Notes under the pieces: generated by a model
What the model saw: the letters and a program-made list of their open reading frames with translations, nothing else
The model's database searches: none
Told to the model about the DNA's origin: nothing
From: DATDRQ01 sp035291645
GTDB lineage: Bacteria > Chloroflexota > Anaerolineae > Anaerolineales > UBA4823
DNA: 21,329 bases
Assembly: GCA_035291645.1 (NCBI GenBank)
Contig: DATDRQ010000292.1
Span: forward strand, 1 to 21,329
Reading direction: 5' to 3'
Shown: positions 8,801-14,832 of the stretch, one piece after another
Numbering within the stretch: the stretch's first letter is position 1
Layout: every line of letters begins with the position of its first letter
Made by a program: the position numbers and the translations under genes

Positions 8801-9116
8801 CGGGCACAGGCGAGATCGGGGCAGTCTCAGGTGGAGCAGGGGACGCGGCGGAAGACGGCGGACTGCTGGCAGGCTGAGATACCTTGGGTCTCATATCAAC
8901 CTGGAATGCGGAGGTGTGGTCTGCCTTGGTCCCGGCGCGGTCTCCCCAAATCGTTGTGGATTTGTCTACCAGCGTCAATCCGCAATTATCACAAAAAGAA
9001 GCAGCCTCAGGCAGGTCGATGTGGCAGCGCGGGCAGGATTGCAGCAGCAGGCTGCCGCAATTCTTGCAGAAATTTGCCGTCTCTCGATTAGAGCTCTGGC
9101 ATTTTGGACAGTTCAT
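5892..9116 (-). CDS. Zinc-ribbon / class III nucleotidyl cyclase / AAA ATPase / TPR protein
   Basis: This 1074-aa reading frame begins with two zinc ribbons (residues 1-50, CPKC/CKNC and CPRC/CDNC), then a Pro/Ala-rich linker (80-112). A class III cyclase domain follows (about 140-325) with both metal aspartates (D151 in LFCDVKGST, D195 in LMGDGLLAFFG), D269 for purine recognition, and the N272/R276 transition-state pair, so it looks catalytically complete. The AAA/signal-transduction ATPase has Walker A GDAGLGKS (371-378) and Walker B VFDD (501-504), and TPR helices start near 800. The product would be cAMP, less likely cGMP. The frame stops at TGA 5892-5894, but TPR sequence goes on in the same frame to 5244, so the ancestral protein was about 1290 residues. 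The gene is divergent from the SulP transporter. Confidence 0.87.
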   Translation of the reverse strand: MNCPKCQSSNRETANFCKNCGSLLLQSCPRCHIDLPEAASFCDNCGLTLVDKSTTIWGDRAGTKADHTSAFQVDMRPKVSQPASSPPSSAASPAPPETAPISPVPAAAPPDAGDSQLQQYIPRELMAKLEAAQTRGKMVGERRVVTMLFCDVKGSTAAAENMDPEDWTDVINSAFEHMIRPIYKFEGTVARLMGDGLLAFFGAPIAHEDDPERAVLAGLDIIAALKSYSDQVVQQHGIDFNVRVGINTGLVVVGAVGSDLRMEYTAIGDAINLAARMEQTAVPGTVQIALDTYKLVQAMFHFEDLGGIEVKGRNEPVQAYRVVGRKAISGQKRGIEGLHAEMVGREAELLVLHDVMADLKQGVGRIVCVLGDAGLGKSRLVNESYRDFKELIGPDGNWFETLSLSYEASQAYGLFRRLIRRITGIAYDDPVALVREKLAALLEGLPAERRPLADQLFEALYGLEMQNGDLLLEGESFKRELFETIRTVWQIQFSNRPTVMVFDDMHWSDAASIDLLLQLLPLTEEIPLVLLCAMRSERHLPAWQIKTTSDQEFHHRYAELLLRPLSEAESNELVDRLLKDVDLPDRLRANILEKSAGNPFFIEEVVRTLIESGMVISKERTVNGSAERYWRVTGREVDLTIPDNLQSLLAARLDRLEEATRGTLQVASVIGRSFPHRVLQAVDEASPELDRRLDTLLRLDMIREAARVPEVEYAFRNPLTQEAVYQTILIKRRREFHLRVAEAMEALYPDRLEVFSGLLAHHYLLAGQRDRAIEYSRRAASQAIKLFAYEEAIQNLRAALELIKPGEKSAIHSALLEELADVYRLLREGDQAIALYQEALEVWRGLEEANEATAMRLHRKIVQVVIDLKWSVEMDHLQQANESRLVSLSTLKDGLERMQSGPPNPETVRVVAVLSTDAWRIQDPPDWEAAQRYAQAAVDMAEKLDSPVDLSQALGALANIMDGRSLLREHLRVAQRRLEISRGLQFDNVYESIEALRSAGAGHMYVGEYQQALPFLKEAEALATRAQVVEQQVIAQGLQAQCWYRLDRWDEVLATEELWRQQERRYSRERVGGT

Positions 9117-9228
9117 CCGTTGCCTCGCTTTCCCCTGAGCGGCGTCTTGGTGGCCGTGGTTGATCAGCCTGGCCGGAAGCCTACCTGTGACATAACTCTT
9201 CCGCGTATACCGTCTTGGGATTGCAGAG

Positions 9229-9234
9229 ATTATA
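9229..9234 (-). promoter_or_regulatory. Candidate -10 element for the cyclase gene
   Basis: A perfect TATAAT is read on the minus strand about 112 bases before the cyclase ATG at 9116. The hexamer 17 bases upstream (AGATAA) is a poor -35, so the promoter may depend on an activator. A TGG before an overlapping TATATA could act as an extended -10. Confidence 0.45.
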
Positions 9235-9281
9235 TACCATTGTTCTCCTTTTTATCTTATTTCTCGACCAAAAAGGACCTG

Positions 9282-9293
9282 TACTCGCGAGTA
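9282..9293. promoter_or_regulatory. 12-bp perfect palindrome between divergent promoters
   Basis: The sequence TACTCGCGAGTA is its own reverse complement and lies midway between the two opposed TATAAT boxes (9229-9234 minus, 9343-9348 plus). The position suits a dimeric regulator controlling both the cyclase and the SulP gene. No regulator is encoded immediately beside it. Confidence 0.4.
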
Positions 9294-9342
9294 TCGCGGC
9301 GGATTCCGGACGGCTGGAGAGGGCGAAATCGGGCAACCTGGG

Positions 9343-9348
9343 TATAAT
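9343..9348 (+). promoter_or_regulatory. Candidate -10 element for the SulP gene
   Basis: A perfect TATAAT lies 63 bases before the GTG at 9412. No convincing -35 hexamer is seen 16-18 bases upstream (AGGGCG at 17). An AAGAGG ribosome site at 9401-9406, five bases before the GTG, supports that start codon. Confidence 0.45.
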
Positions 9349-9411
9349 CTGAAGGATTCAACCCTTTCTGGCTCACCCGTTTTAAAAACCGATCTGGTCG
9401 AAGAGGTCTGC

Positions 9412-11664
9412 GTGAATCTTAAACCGATCCAGAAGCTACTACCCGTCCTGATTGTCGCATTAATCTCCGGGCTGGTGGTGATCACCTACCAGATCTCCTT
9501 CGGCTCGCTGATCTTCAGCGGGGACCTGTCGCCCTACCTGTCCAGCGGGATAGGCTTCTGTCTGATGGGCGTGGTGCTGATCGGTTCGATTGAAGCCCTG
9601 CTAAGCGGCACCCCGGGGATGGTGGCGATCCCCACTGTCGGCTCGGCGGTGATCGTGGCGGCCATGGCGGCGGGCATCAGCAGTGAATTGGGCGGAACCC
9701 CAGATCGCGTCTTCCCGACCGTCACCGCGGCGATCACCATCTCCTCCTTGCTCACCGGCGGAGCCTTCCTGCTGCTTGGCGGGCTGCGCATGGGCGACCT
9801 GATCCGCTACATCCCCTATCCGGTGGTGGGAGGCTTCCTGGCCGGAACCGGCTGGCTGGTGGCCAGCGGCGCGCTGAAGACGATGAACGGCGTCCCGCTC
9901 AGCGTGGCAAACCTGGGCCGCTTCACCCAGCCGGAAGCCCTGATCCGCTGGATACCGGGGCTGGCCTTTGGCATCCTCTTATTCCTAACCGTGCGGCGCT
10001 ACAAGCACTACCTGATCACCCCTCTCGCCATCCTGGGTGCGGTTGGCGTGTTTTACCTTCTCCTCTGGCTAACCGGCACCAGCCTGGAGCAAGCCACCCG
10101 GCTGGGCCTGCTCTTCCAGCCCTTCCCAGCGGGGATGATGTGGCAGCCACCGCCCATCGGCCAGCTGGCTGCCGTGGACTGGGGGGCTATCGCCCGCCAG
10201 ACGGCGGAGATCGCTACCCTGATCCTGATCAGCAGCATCACGCTGCTGCTGTACGCCAGCGGGGTGGAGCTGAGCGCCGGGCGCGAGGTCGACCTGAACC
10301 GAGAGCTGCGCGCCTGCGGCTCGGGAACCCTGGCTGGGGCGTTCACCGCCAGCCCGCCCGGCTATACCATCATCACCATGTCGGTACTGAGCAGCCGTCT
10401 GGGGGCGAACAGCCGCCTGGTTGGCCTGCTGGTAGCGGCGATCTGCGCCGGGGTGCTGTTCTTCGGCGCCCCGCTGATCGCCCTGTTCCCCAAGCCGGTC
10501 CTGGGCGGCGTGCTGACCTTTCTCGGCCTGACCTTCCTGGCGGATTGGCTGTATGACGGCTGGCGCAAGTTCACCCGCGCGGACTACGCCATCGTGGCGC
10601 TGATCACGCTGGTGATGAGCACCTTCGGTCTTCTCCCAGGATTGGGAGTCGGGTTAGCCCTGGCAGCCGGGCTATTCATCGTCCAGTACAGCCGGGTGCC
10701 GGTAGTCAAGCACTTCTTCAGCGGGCGCACCTTCCGCAGCCGGGTGGTGCGCACGCATGCCCATGCCGAGCTGCTCCGGCAGGAGGGCCTGGCCCTGCAG
10801 ATCCTGGAGCTGCAGGGCTACGTCTTCTTCGGCACCGCCAACCGCATCTACGAGCAGATTAAAGAACGCCTGGAAGCGGCCGGTGCTCGCCCTACCTCCG
10901 TGCTGATGTTGGATTTTCGCTGGGTGAACGGCATCGACGCCTCGGCCGCGCTGAGCTTCGTCCGGCTGAAGCGCCTGCTCCACGAGTACGGCGTGCTGCT
11001 GGTCCTCACGGGTCTGCTCCTTGAGATCGAGCAGAAGCTGCGCAAAGATGTCCTGACACTTTCTGACCAGGATCAATGGCGCGTCTTCCCGGACCTCGAC
11101 CGCGGCGTGGAGTGGTTCGAGCAGCGGGTCCTGGAGAGCGAGGCCGGTCAGCAGGCTGAGGTGAGCGCCCAACCGGGGGTGGTCCAGGTTGGCCAGGAAC
11201 GCGGCGGGTTGGCGCTGCTCTTCGCCGCGTTAGGGGTGGCTGCGGAGCAGGTGGAGCAGGACGTAGATCAGGCCTTACTGCGCTTGCTGGGCTACCTGGA
11301 GCGGGTGGAACTGGACGCCGGGCAGGCGTTGATCTGCCAGGGCGAGCCTCACGAGTCTATGTACTTCCTGGATGCAGGGGAGTTGACCATCGAGTACCGC
11401 ACCGGGGAAAACCAGACTCTCCGCCTGGAGACCAGCGGCCCCGGCACGATCGTGGGAGAACTGGGCCTCTACCTGGGCACCCCGGCCTCCGCAAGCGTGA
11501 CCGCCGCCCAGCCCAGCACCGCTTATGGCCTGTCCTTCGACAACTTGCGCCGCCTGGAGATGGAGGACCCGCTGGCAGCGGCCCTGCTGCACCGCTTCCT
11601 GCTCAAGCGGGTGGGACAGCGGCTGCAGCGCTCCCTGGAGGCGATAGACGCGCTGGCGGCGTAA
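9412..11664 (+). CDS. SulP-family anion transporter with STAS and CNB-like domains
   Basis: The 750-aa protein has a SulP/SLC26 membrane domain (residues 8-430, about a dozen helices), a STAS domain (about 455-570, with LDFRWVNGIDASAALSF carrying the conserved Asp-Ala-Ser) and a C-terminal cyclic-nucleotide-binding-like domain (about 620-745). SulP proteins move sulfate, bicarbonate or carboxylates; the substrate is not readable, but sulfate or a sulfur oxyanion would suit the neighbourhood. The phosphate-binding cassette of the CNB domain reads GELGLYLGTPASASV: the key Glu (683) is kept, but the Arg expected at 692 (PRxAxV in binders) is Ala, so cAMP binding is doubtful. The GTG start is fixed by an AAGAGG site. 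The gene is divergent from a nucleotidyl cyclase, a suggestive pairing. Confidence 0.88.
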   Translation: MNLKPIQKLLPVLIVALISGLVVITYQISFGSLIFSGDLSPYLSSGIGFCLMGVVLIGSIEALLSGTPGMVAIPTVGSAVIVAAMAAGISSELGGTPDRVFPTVTAAITISSLLTGGAFLLLGGLRMGDLIRYIPYPVVGGFLAGTGWLVASGALKTMNGVPLSVANLGRFTQPEALIRWIPGLAFGILLFLTVRRYKHYLITPLAILGAVGVFYLLLWLTGTSLEQATRLGLLFQPFPAGMMWQPPPIGQLAAVDWGAIARQTAEIATLILISSITLLLYASGVELSAGREVDLNRELRACGSGTLAGAFTASPPGYTIITMSVLSSRLGANSRLVGLLVAAICAGVLFFGAPLIALFPKPVLGGVLTFLGLTFLADWLYDGWRKFTRADYAIVALITLVMSTFGLLPGLGVGLALAAGLFIVQYSRVPVVKHFFSGRTFRSRVVRTHAHAELLRQEGLALQILELQGYVFFGTANRIYEQIKERLEAAGARPTSVLMLDFRWVNGIDASAALSFVRLKRLLHEYGVLLVLTGLLLEIEQKLRKDVLTLSDQDQWRVFPDLDRGVEWFEQRVLESEAGQQAEVSAQPGVVQVGQERGGLALLFAALGVAAEQVEQDVDQALLRLLGYLERVELDAGQALICQGEPHESMYFLDAGELTIEYRTGENQTLRLETSGPGTIVGELGLYLGTPASASVTAAQPSTAYGLSFDNLRRLEMEDPLAAALLHRFLLKRVGQRLQRSLEAIDALAA

Positions 11665-11751
11665 GCTCGCCTCAGGTCCAGGGGGAGCACCGCCGGGAGT
11701 GAACCTCCCTGGATTCTCGAGCGTATTCATTGTAATACTTCTTCTCCTGTA

Positions 11752-11775
11752 GCGTAATTAATATAGAAGTTACGC
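11752..11775. promoter_or_regulatory. Short inverted repeat in the sigma-factor upstream region
   Basis: GCGTAA (11752-11757) and TTACGC (11770-11775) form a 6-bp inverted repeat around an AT-rich 12-base centre. It may be an operator or part of a promoter for the sigma gene; no clear -35/-10 pair is visible. Low confidence. Confidence 0.25.
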
Positions 11776-11790
11776 ATTTGAGGGTGAAAT

Positions 11791-11831
11791 TGGGGGTTTT
11801 TGGGCGGGCGGGGCCTGCCCAAAAACCCCCA
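11791..11831. repeat. Perfect 15-bp inverted repeat (large hairpin)
   Basis: The left arm 11791-11805 and the right arm 11817-11831 are perfect reverse complements over 15 bases (TGGGGGTTTTTGGGC) around an 11-base GC-rich loop. It lies 127 bases after the SulP stop and 23 bases before the sigma-factor ATG. No T-run follows on either strand, so it is not a standard intrinsic terminator. It could be an mRNA leader structure or a small dispersed repeat. Confidence 0.65.
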
Positions 11832-11854
11832 TTCTCCTACCAAAAAAGTCCGAG

Positions 11855-12466
11855 ATGGATGGCTCACCTACGAAACCTACTTTCATTGCGGCGGTCCCAC
11901 GGGAAACGCTGACCCTGAACCGGGCAGCGCCAGCCAGGGCAGACCTGGTCGACGCGTTCAACCGCCTGGTATTGGCGCACCAGGACGCCGCCTTCAGCGT
12001 GGCGTATTACCTGCTGGGAGATGTGCAGGACGCCGACGACGCAGTCCAGGAGGCGTTCATCAAGGCCTACCGGCACTTTCACCTTTTCCGGGGAAATTCC
12101 TTCCGCAACTGGCTCCTGACGATTGTCAAGAATACCAGCATCGACGAAATCCGGCGGAGAAAACGCCGCCAGATCGTCTCACTGGACTCCGGGCGTGAGG
12201 AAGACGAGCCCCTCGTCGAGGAGAGCAGGTTCTTCGCATTTCCGACAACCCCCGAACAAACCTACGAGCAGGTAGAGCAGTCCCGCAAGATCAGGAAAGC
12301 CATTTCCGGATTGCCAGAAGAGCAACAAGCGGCGGTCATCCTGGTAGATATCCAAGGCTATCCATATGAGGAAGCTGCCGAGATCATGGGCGTTCCGCTG
12401 GGCACGGTCAAGAGCCGGCTTAGCCGGGCGCGCAGCCAGCTGATGAAAACGCTCGGCGCGGGATGA
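11855..12466 (+). CDS. ECF-type RNA polymerase sigma factor
   Basis: The 203-aa protein has sigma region 2 (about 33-103: DADDAVQEAFIKAYRH for core binding, then FRNWLLTIVKNTSIDEIRRRKRR for -10 recognition) and sigma region 4 (about 147-200: LPEEQQAAVILVDIQGYPYEEAAEIMGVPLGTVKSRLSRAR, split here as the helix-turn-helix). It therefore belongs to the sigma-70 ECF group (RpoE-like). No anti-sigma factor or zinc-binding partner lies beside it: upstream is the SulP gene and downstream, 16 bases past the TGA, a convergent decarboxylase. The ATG at 11855 has only a weak purine-rich site (CCGAG), and an N-terminal extension of about 30 residues precedes region 2. The target promoters cannot be deduced. 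Confidence 0.9.
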   Translation: MDGSPTKPTFIAAVPRETLTLNRAAPARADLVDAFNRLVLAHQDAAFSVAYYLLGDVQDADDAVQEAFIKAYRHFHLFRGNSFRNWLLTIVKNTSIDEIRRRKRRQIVSLDSGREEDEPLVEESRFFAFPTTPEQTYEQVEQSRKIRKAISGLPEEQQAAVILVDIQGYPYEEAAEIMGVPLGTVKSRLSRARSQLMKTLGAG

Positions 12467-12482
12467 CAGACATCGGTTGCGA

Positions 12483-13964
12483 TCATGCCATCGGCATCTC
12501 TCGCAAGACGGCTTCCCCCTGCCGCAAGACTTCCTCCACCAGGATATCCAGGTCCGAGAGCCGGGTGCGGTGGTTTGTGATCGCCGCCCGCAGGCAGTAT
12601 TTTCCCTCCAGGGTCGTATAAGACGGAGCGACCACACCGCTCTCGTGCAGCTGGATCAACAATTCCTGGTTGAGCCGGTTGAGGGCATCTGGCCCCAATC
12701 TGCCGGGGTCGAAGCGGAAGCACACGATGTTGAGCGTCACCGGGGCCAGCAACTCGAGTTTGGGAGTGGACTCCAGCAATCCTGCCAGGTAATGGGCCTG
12801 GTCGATGTTCTGGTCGATCAGCTGCCCGAACTTCAAGATCCCGTGTTCCTTGATCGAGAGCCAGGCCTTCAGGGCGCGGAAGCTGCGCGTCAGCTGCAGC
12901 CCATAATCGGTGAACCAATGCGAGCCGCCTGCCAGGCCGCGCTCCGTGTGCGCCAGGTAATCCGGGGTGAGCGAAAAGGTGCGCAGGTGGTCGACCTCGC
13001 TGCGCACCAGGGCGACTCCGGCCTCGAACGGGACGTGCAGCCATTTGTGCAGATCCAAAGCGATCGAATCCGACCGCTCGATGCCTTTCATCAGGTACCC
13101 GCGGCGGGGCGCCAGCGGGACCAGAGCGCCGATGGCCCCATCGACGTGGAACCACACCTGCTCGCGTTCACACAGGTCCGCCAGGGCCTGCAGGTCGTCC
13201 ACCGAGCCGGTGTTGATCGTCCCGGCATTCCCGATCACGCAGATCGGGCGCAGTCCCGCCTGCCGGTCGGCGGCGATGGCCTCTTCCAGGGCACGGAGAT
13301 CCACCTGGTAATCAGAATTTACGGGAATCCGGCGGTAAGACCGGTTGCCCAGCCCGAGCAGCTCGACCGCCTTCTGCAAGCAGCTATGGGTCTCGGTTGA
13401 ACCGTACACCACCATCTGGCCGGGCCGGTTCTGCAGCCCCTCAGCGCGCACGTCGAACCCGGCCTTGGTGTTGCGCGCCACCGCCATCCCGACGAAGTTC
13501 GCCATCGACCCACCGCTGACCAGCAATCCGCTGGCGTCTTCCGGGAATCCCACCATCTGCTTGCACCAATCGATCACCTGCCGCTCGACCAGGTTCGCCA
13601 CGTGGTTGCCCCCGCCCAGGTTGGGGTTCATGCTGGCTGCCAGGAAATCTCCCAGCGCGCCCAGCACGGTCCCGTTGCCCATGTACCAGCCCCAGAAGCG
13701 CGGGTGGATGTTGCCCATCGGGTGTGGCAGGATGTGTTGGCGGAAATCCTGGTAGGCCTGCTCTGCCCCTTGCGGTTCCAGCGGGAGCGGCTGTCGAAAG
13801 GCTTTCGTCGTTTCACCGGACAGCGGCTGCCAGACGGGACGCTCGCCCACCGTCTCCAGGTACTCCAGCATGTCGTCCACCATGCGGTGGGCCAGCTGGC
13901 GCATTGCCCCCCAGTCTTGCGGGTCGAGCGTTAGTTCCGAAATTGGGGTCGTATGATCTTCCAC
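12483..13964 (-). CDS. Group II PLP-dependent amino acid decarboxylase
   Basis: This 493-residue protein belongs to the pyridoxal-dependent decarboxylase family PF00282 (aromatic-L-amino-acid/glutamate decarboxylase fold). Visible marks are HPRFWGWYMGNGT near the N-terminus, LLVSGGSMANF, the PLP-stacking His in GSTETHSC (about residue 193), the PLP-contacting Asp in FHVDGAIGA (about 275) and the Schiff-base lysine in ALDLHKWLH (about 307). I chose the GTG at 13962-13964 because a GAAAGG ribosome site precedes it (plus 13975-13980) and a strong promoter lies upstream, whose -10 box would overlap the longer frame opening at 14051. The substrate is probably an aromatic amino acid, giving an amine and CO2; this cannot be settled from the text. 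No transporter for an amine is adjacent. Confidence 0.88.
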   Translation of the reverse strand: MEDHTTPISELTLDPQDWGAMRQLAHRMVDDMLEYLETVGERPVWQPLSGETTKAFRQPLPLEPQGAEQAYQDFRQHILPHPMGNIHPRFWGWYMGNGTVLGALGDFLAASMNPNLGGGNHVANLVERQVIDWCKQMVGFPEDASGLLVSGGSMANFVGMAVARNTKAGFDVRAEGLQNRPGQMVVYGSTETHSCLQKAVELLGLGNRSYRRIPVNSDYQVDLRALEEAIAADRQAGLRPICVIGNAGTINTGSVDDLQALADLCEREQVWFHVDGAIGALVPLAPRRGYLMKGIERSDSIALDLHKWLHVPFEAGVALVRSEVDHLRTFSLTPDYLAHTERGLAGGSHWFTDYGLQLTRSFRALKAWLSIKEHGILKFGQLIDQNIDQAHYLAGLLESTPKLELLAPVTLNIVCFRFDPGRLGPDALNRLNQELLIQLHESGVVAPSYTTLEGKYCLRAAITNHRTRLSDLDILVEEVLRQGEAVLREMPMA

Positions 13965-14050
13965 TGTGATCCATCCTTTCGTCATTCCTGGCTGGCAGGT
14001 CTCCCTATAACAAACCGCCAGCGGCGGGGAAAGTTCAACAATTCCGACCA

Positions 14051-14079
14051 ATTATATGTTATCTGTTCTCGAGTAGCAA
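14051..14079 (-). promoter_or_regulatory. Sigma-70-like promoter for the decarboxylase
   Basis: On the minus strand, TTGCTA (plus 14074-14079) is followed by a 17-base spacer and a perfect TATAAT (14051-14056). Transcription would start near 14044, giving a leader of about 80 bases to the GTG at 13964. Confidence 0.65.
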
Positions 14080-14103
14080 AACCTTCTGGCTGTTTGTGGA
14101 TTG

Positions 14104-14132
14104 GTGACAATAGATAGGAGTAGGCTTACAAA
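14104..14132 (+). promoter_or_regulatory. Possible promoter for the HD-domain gene
   Basis: GTGACA (14104-14109), a 17-base spacer and TACAAA (14127-14132) resemble a sigma-70 promoter, pointing at the ATG at 14207. The match is moderate and the downstream leader has no clear ribosome site. Confidence 0.35.
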
Positions 14133-14206
14133 TCCCAAAGGATCGATTAAAATCGGACGGTCATAGTCTATACCACCCTCCAGCTCGTCAGGTCGATCAA
14201 ATATCG

Positions 14207-14803
14207 ATGTCAAACCCTGATTACCAGCGCGCCATCGCGTACAGCCTTCATCGCCTGGAGACAGAGCTGTCCCCAAACCTGTTTTACCATTCTTTCTGGC
14301 ATACGCGTGACGACGTAATGGCTGCCGCGGTCCGGCTCGCCCGGTTAAACAATCTCTCTGAGGAAGACATCCGACTGCTCGAAGTAGCCGCGGCATACCA
14401 TGATATCGGTTATCTCAACACCCATGTTGACCACGAGTTAGTGGGAATCCAGGTTGCCAGCGAGGCGCTACCAGGATATGGATTCTCGCGGGCTCAAGTC
14501 AGCCGGGTATGCAACATGATCCTGGCGACCCGTTTGCCGCAATCTCCCCAGGATTTAATCGAAGCCATCCTGGCGGACGCCGATTTAGATGTGCTTGGGC
14601 GGGAGGATTTCTTCGAACGAAGTGAGCTCCTGCGCCAGGAATATGCTGCCCTGGGCCAGATAATTCCACCCAGGGAATGGGCCGATTCCCAGCTCAGGTT
14701 CTTGCAGCAGCACGCATACTTCACCCGGGCGGCAAAGGAACTTCGCCAGGCTGTGAAGCTGGCCAATATCGCCTCACTCGAAGCGCGTCTTATACTCTCC
14801 TAA
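14207..14803 (+). CDS. HD-domain metal-dependent phosphohydrolase
   Basis: The 198-aa soluble protein shows the HD-domain metal ligands in order: His in FYHSFWHTRDDV (residues 28-32), the HD pair in AAAYHDIGYL (65-66), and the distal Asp in LADADLDVLG (124 or 126). HD proteins hydrolyse phosphate mono- or diesters of nucleotides and signal molecules, but the substrate here is unknown; a cyclic nucleotide or alarmone would be possible but nothing in the sequence shows it. The ATG at 14207 has a weak ribosome site. The gene stands alone, divergent from the decarboxylase and convergent with the MFS gene, 29 bases away. Confidence 0.82.
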   Translation: MSNPDYQRAIAYSLHRLETELSPNLFYHSFWHTRDDVMAAAVRLARLNNLSEEDIRLLEVAAAYHDIGYLNTHVDHELVGIQVASEALPGYGFSRAQVSRVCNMILATRLPQSPQDLIEAILADADLDVLGREDFFERSELLRQEYAALGQIIPPREWADSQLRFLQQHAYFTRAAKELRQAVKLANIASLEARLILS

Positions 14804-14807
14804 AAGT

Positions 14808-14826
14808 TTCCCTCCTGCGAAGGGAA
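14808..14826. terminator. Weak bidirectional terminator between convergent genes
   Basis: TTCCCT (14808-14813) and AGGGAA (14821-14826) form a 6-bp stem with a 7-base loop, followed by TCTTTA on the plus strand and AAACTTTTA on the minus. It sits between the stops of the HD gene (14803) and the MFS gene (14833). The stem is short and the T-runs are imperfect. Confidence 0.4.
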
Positions 14827-14832
14827 TCTTTA

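Noticed and set aside
8496..9347. Long plus-strand frame of 283 codons opposite the cyclase
   Set aside because: It is antisense to the zinc-ribbon and cyclase domains, has no recognisable protein text, and crosses the divergent promoter region.
11791..11831. Intrinsic terminator for the SulP gene
   Set aside because: The stem is strong, but no T-run follows on either strand, and it lies 127 bases after the stop and close to the next start codon.
12477..13400. Plus-strand frame of 307 codons opposite the decarboxylase
   Set aside because: Mirror frame of a well-conserved PLP enzyme; composition bias of GC-rich DNA explains it.
13965..14051. N-terminal extension of the decarboxylase to 14051
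   Set aside because: The TATAAT of a good promoter lies at 14051-14056, transcription would begin inside the extension, and a ribosome site precedes the GTG at 13964.
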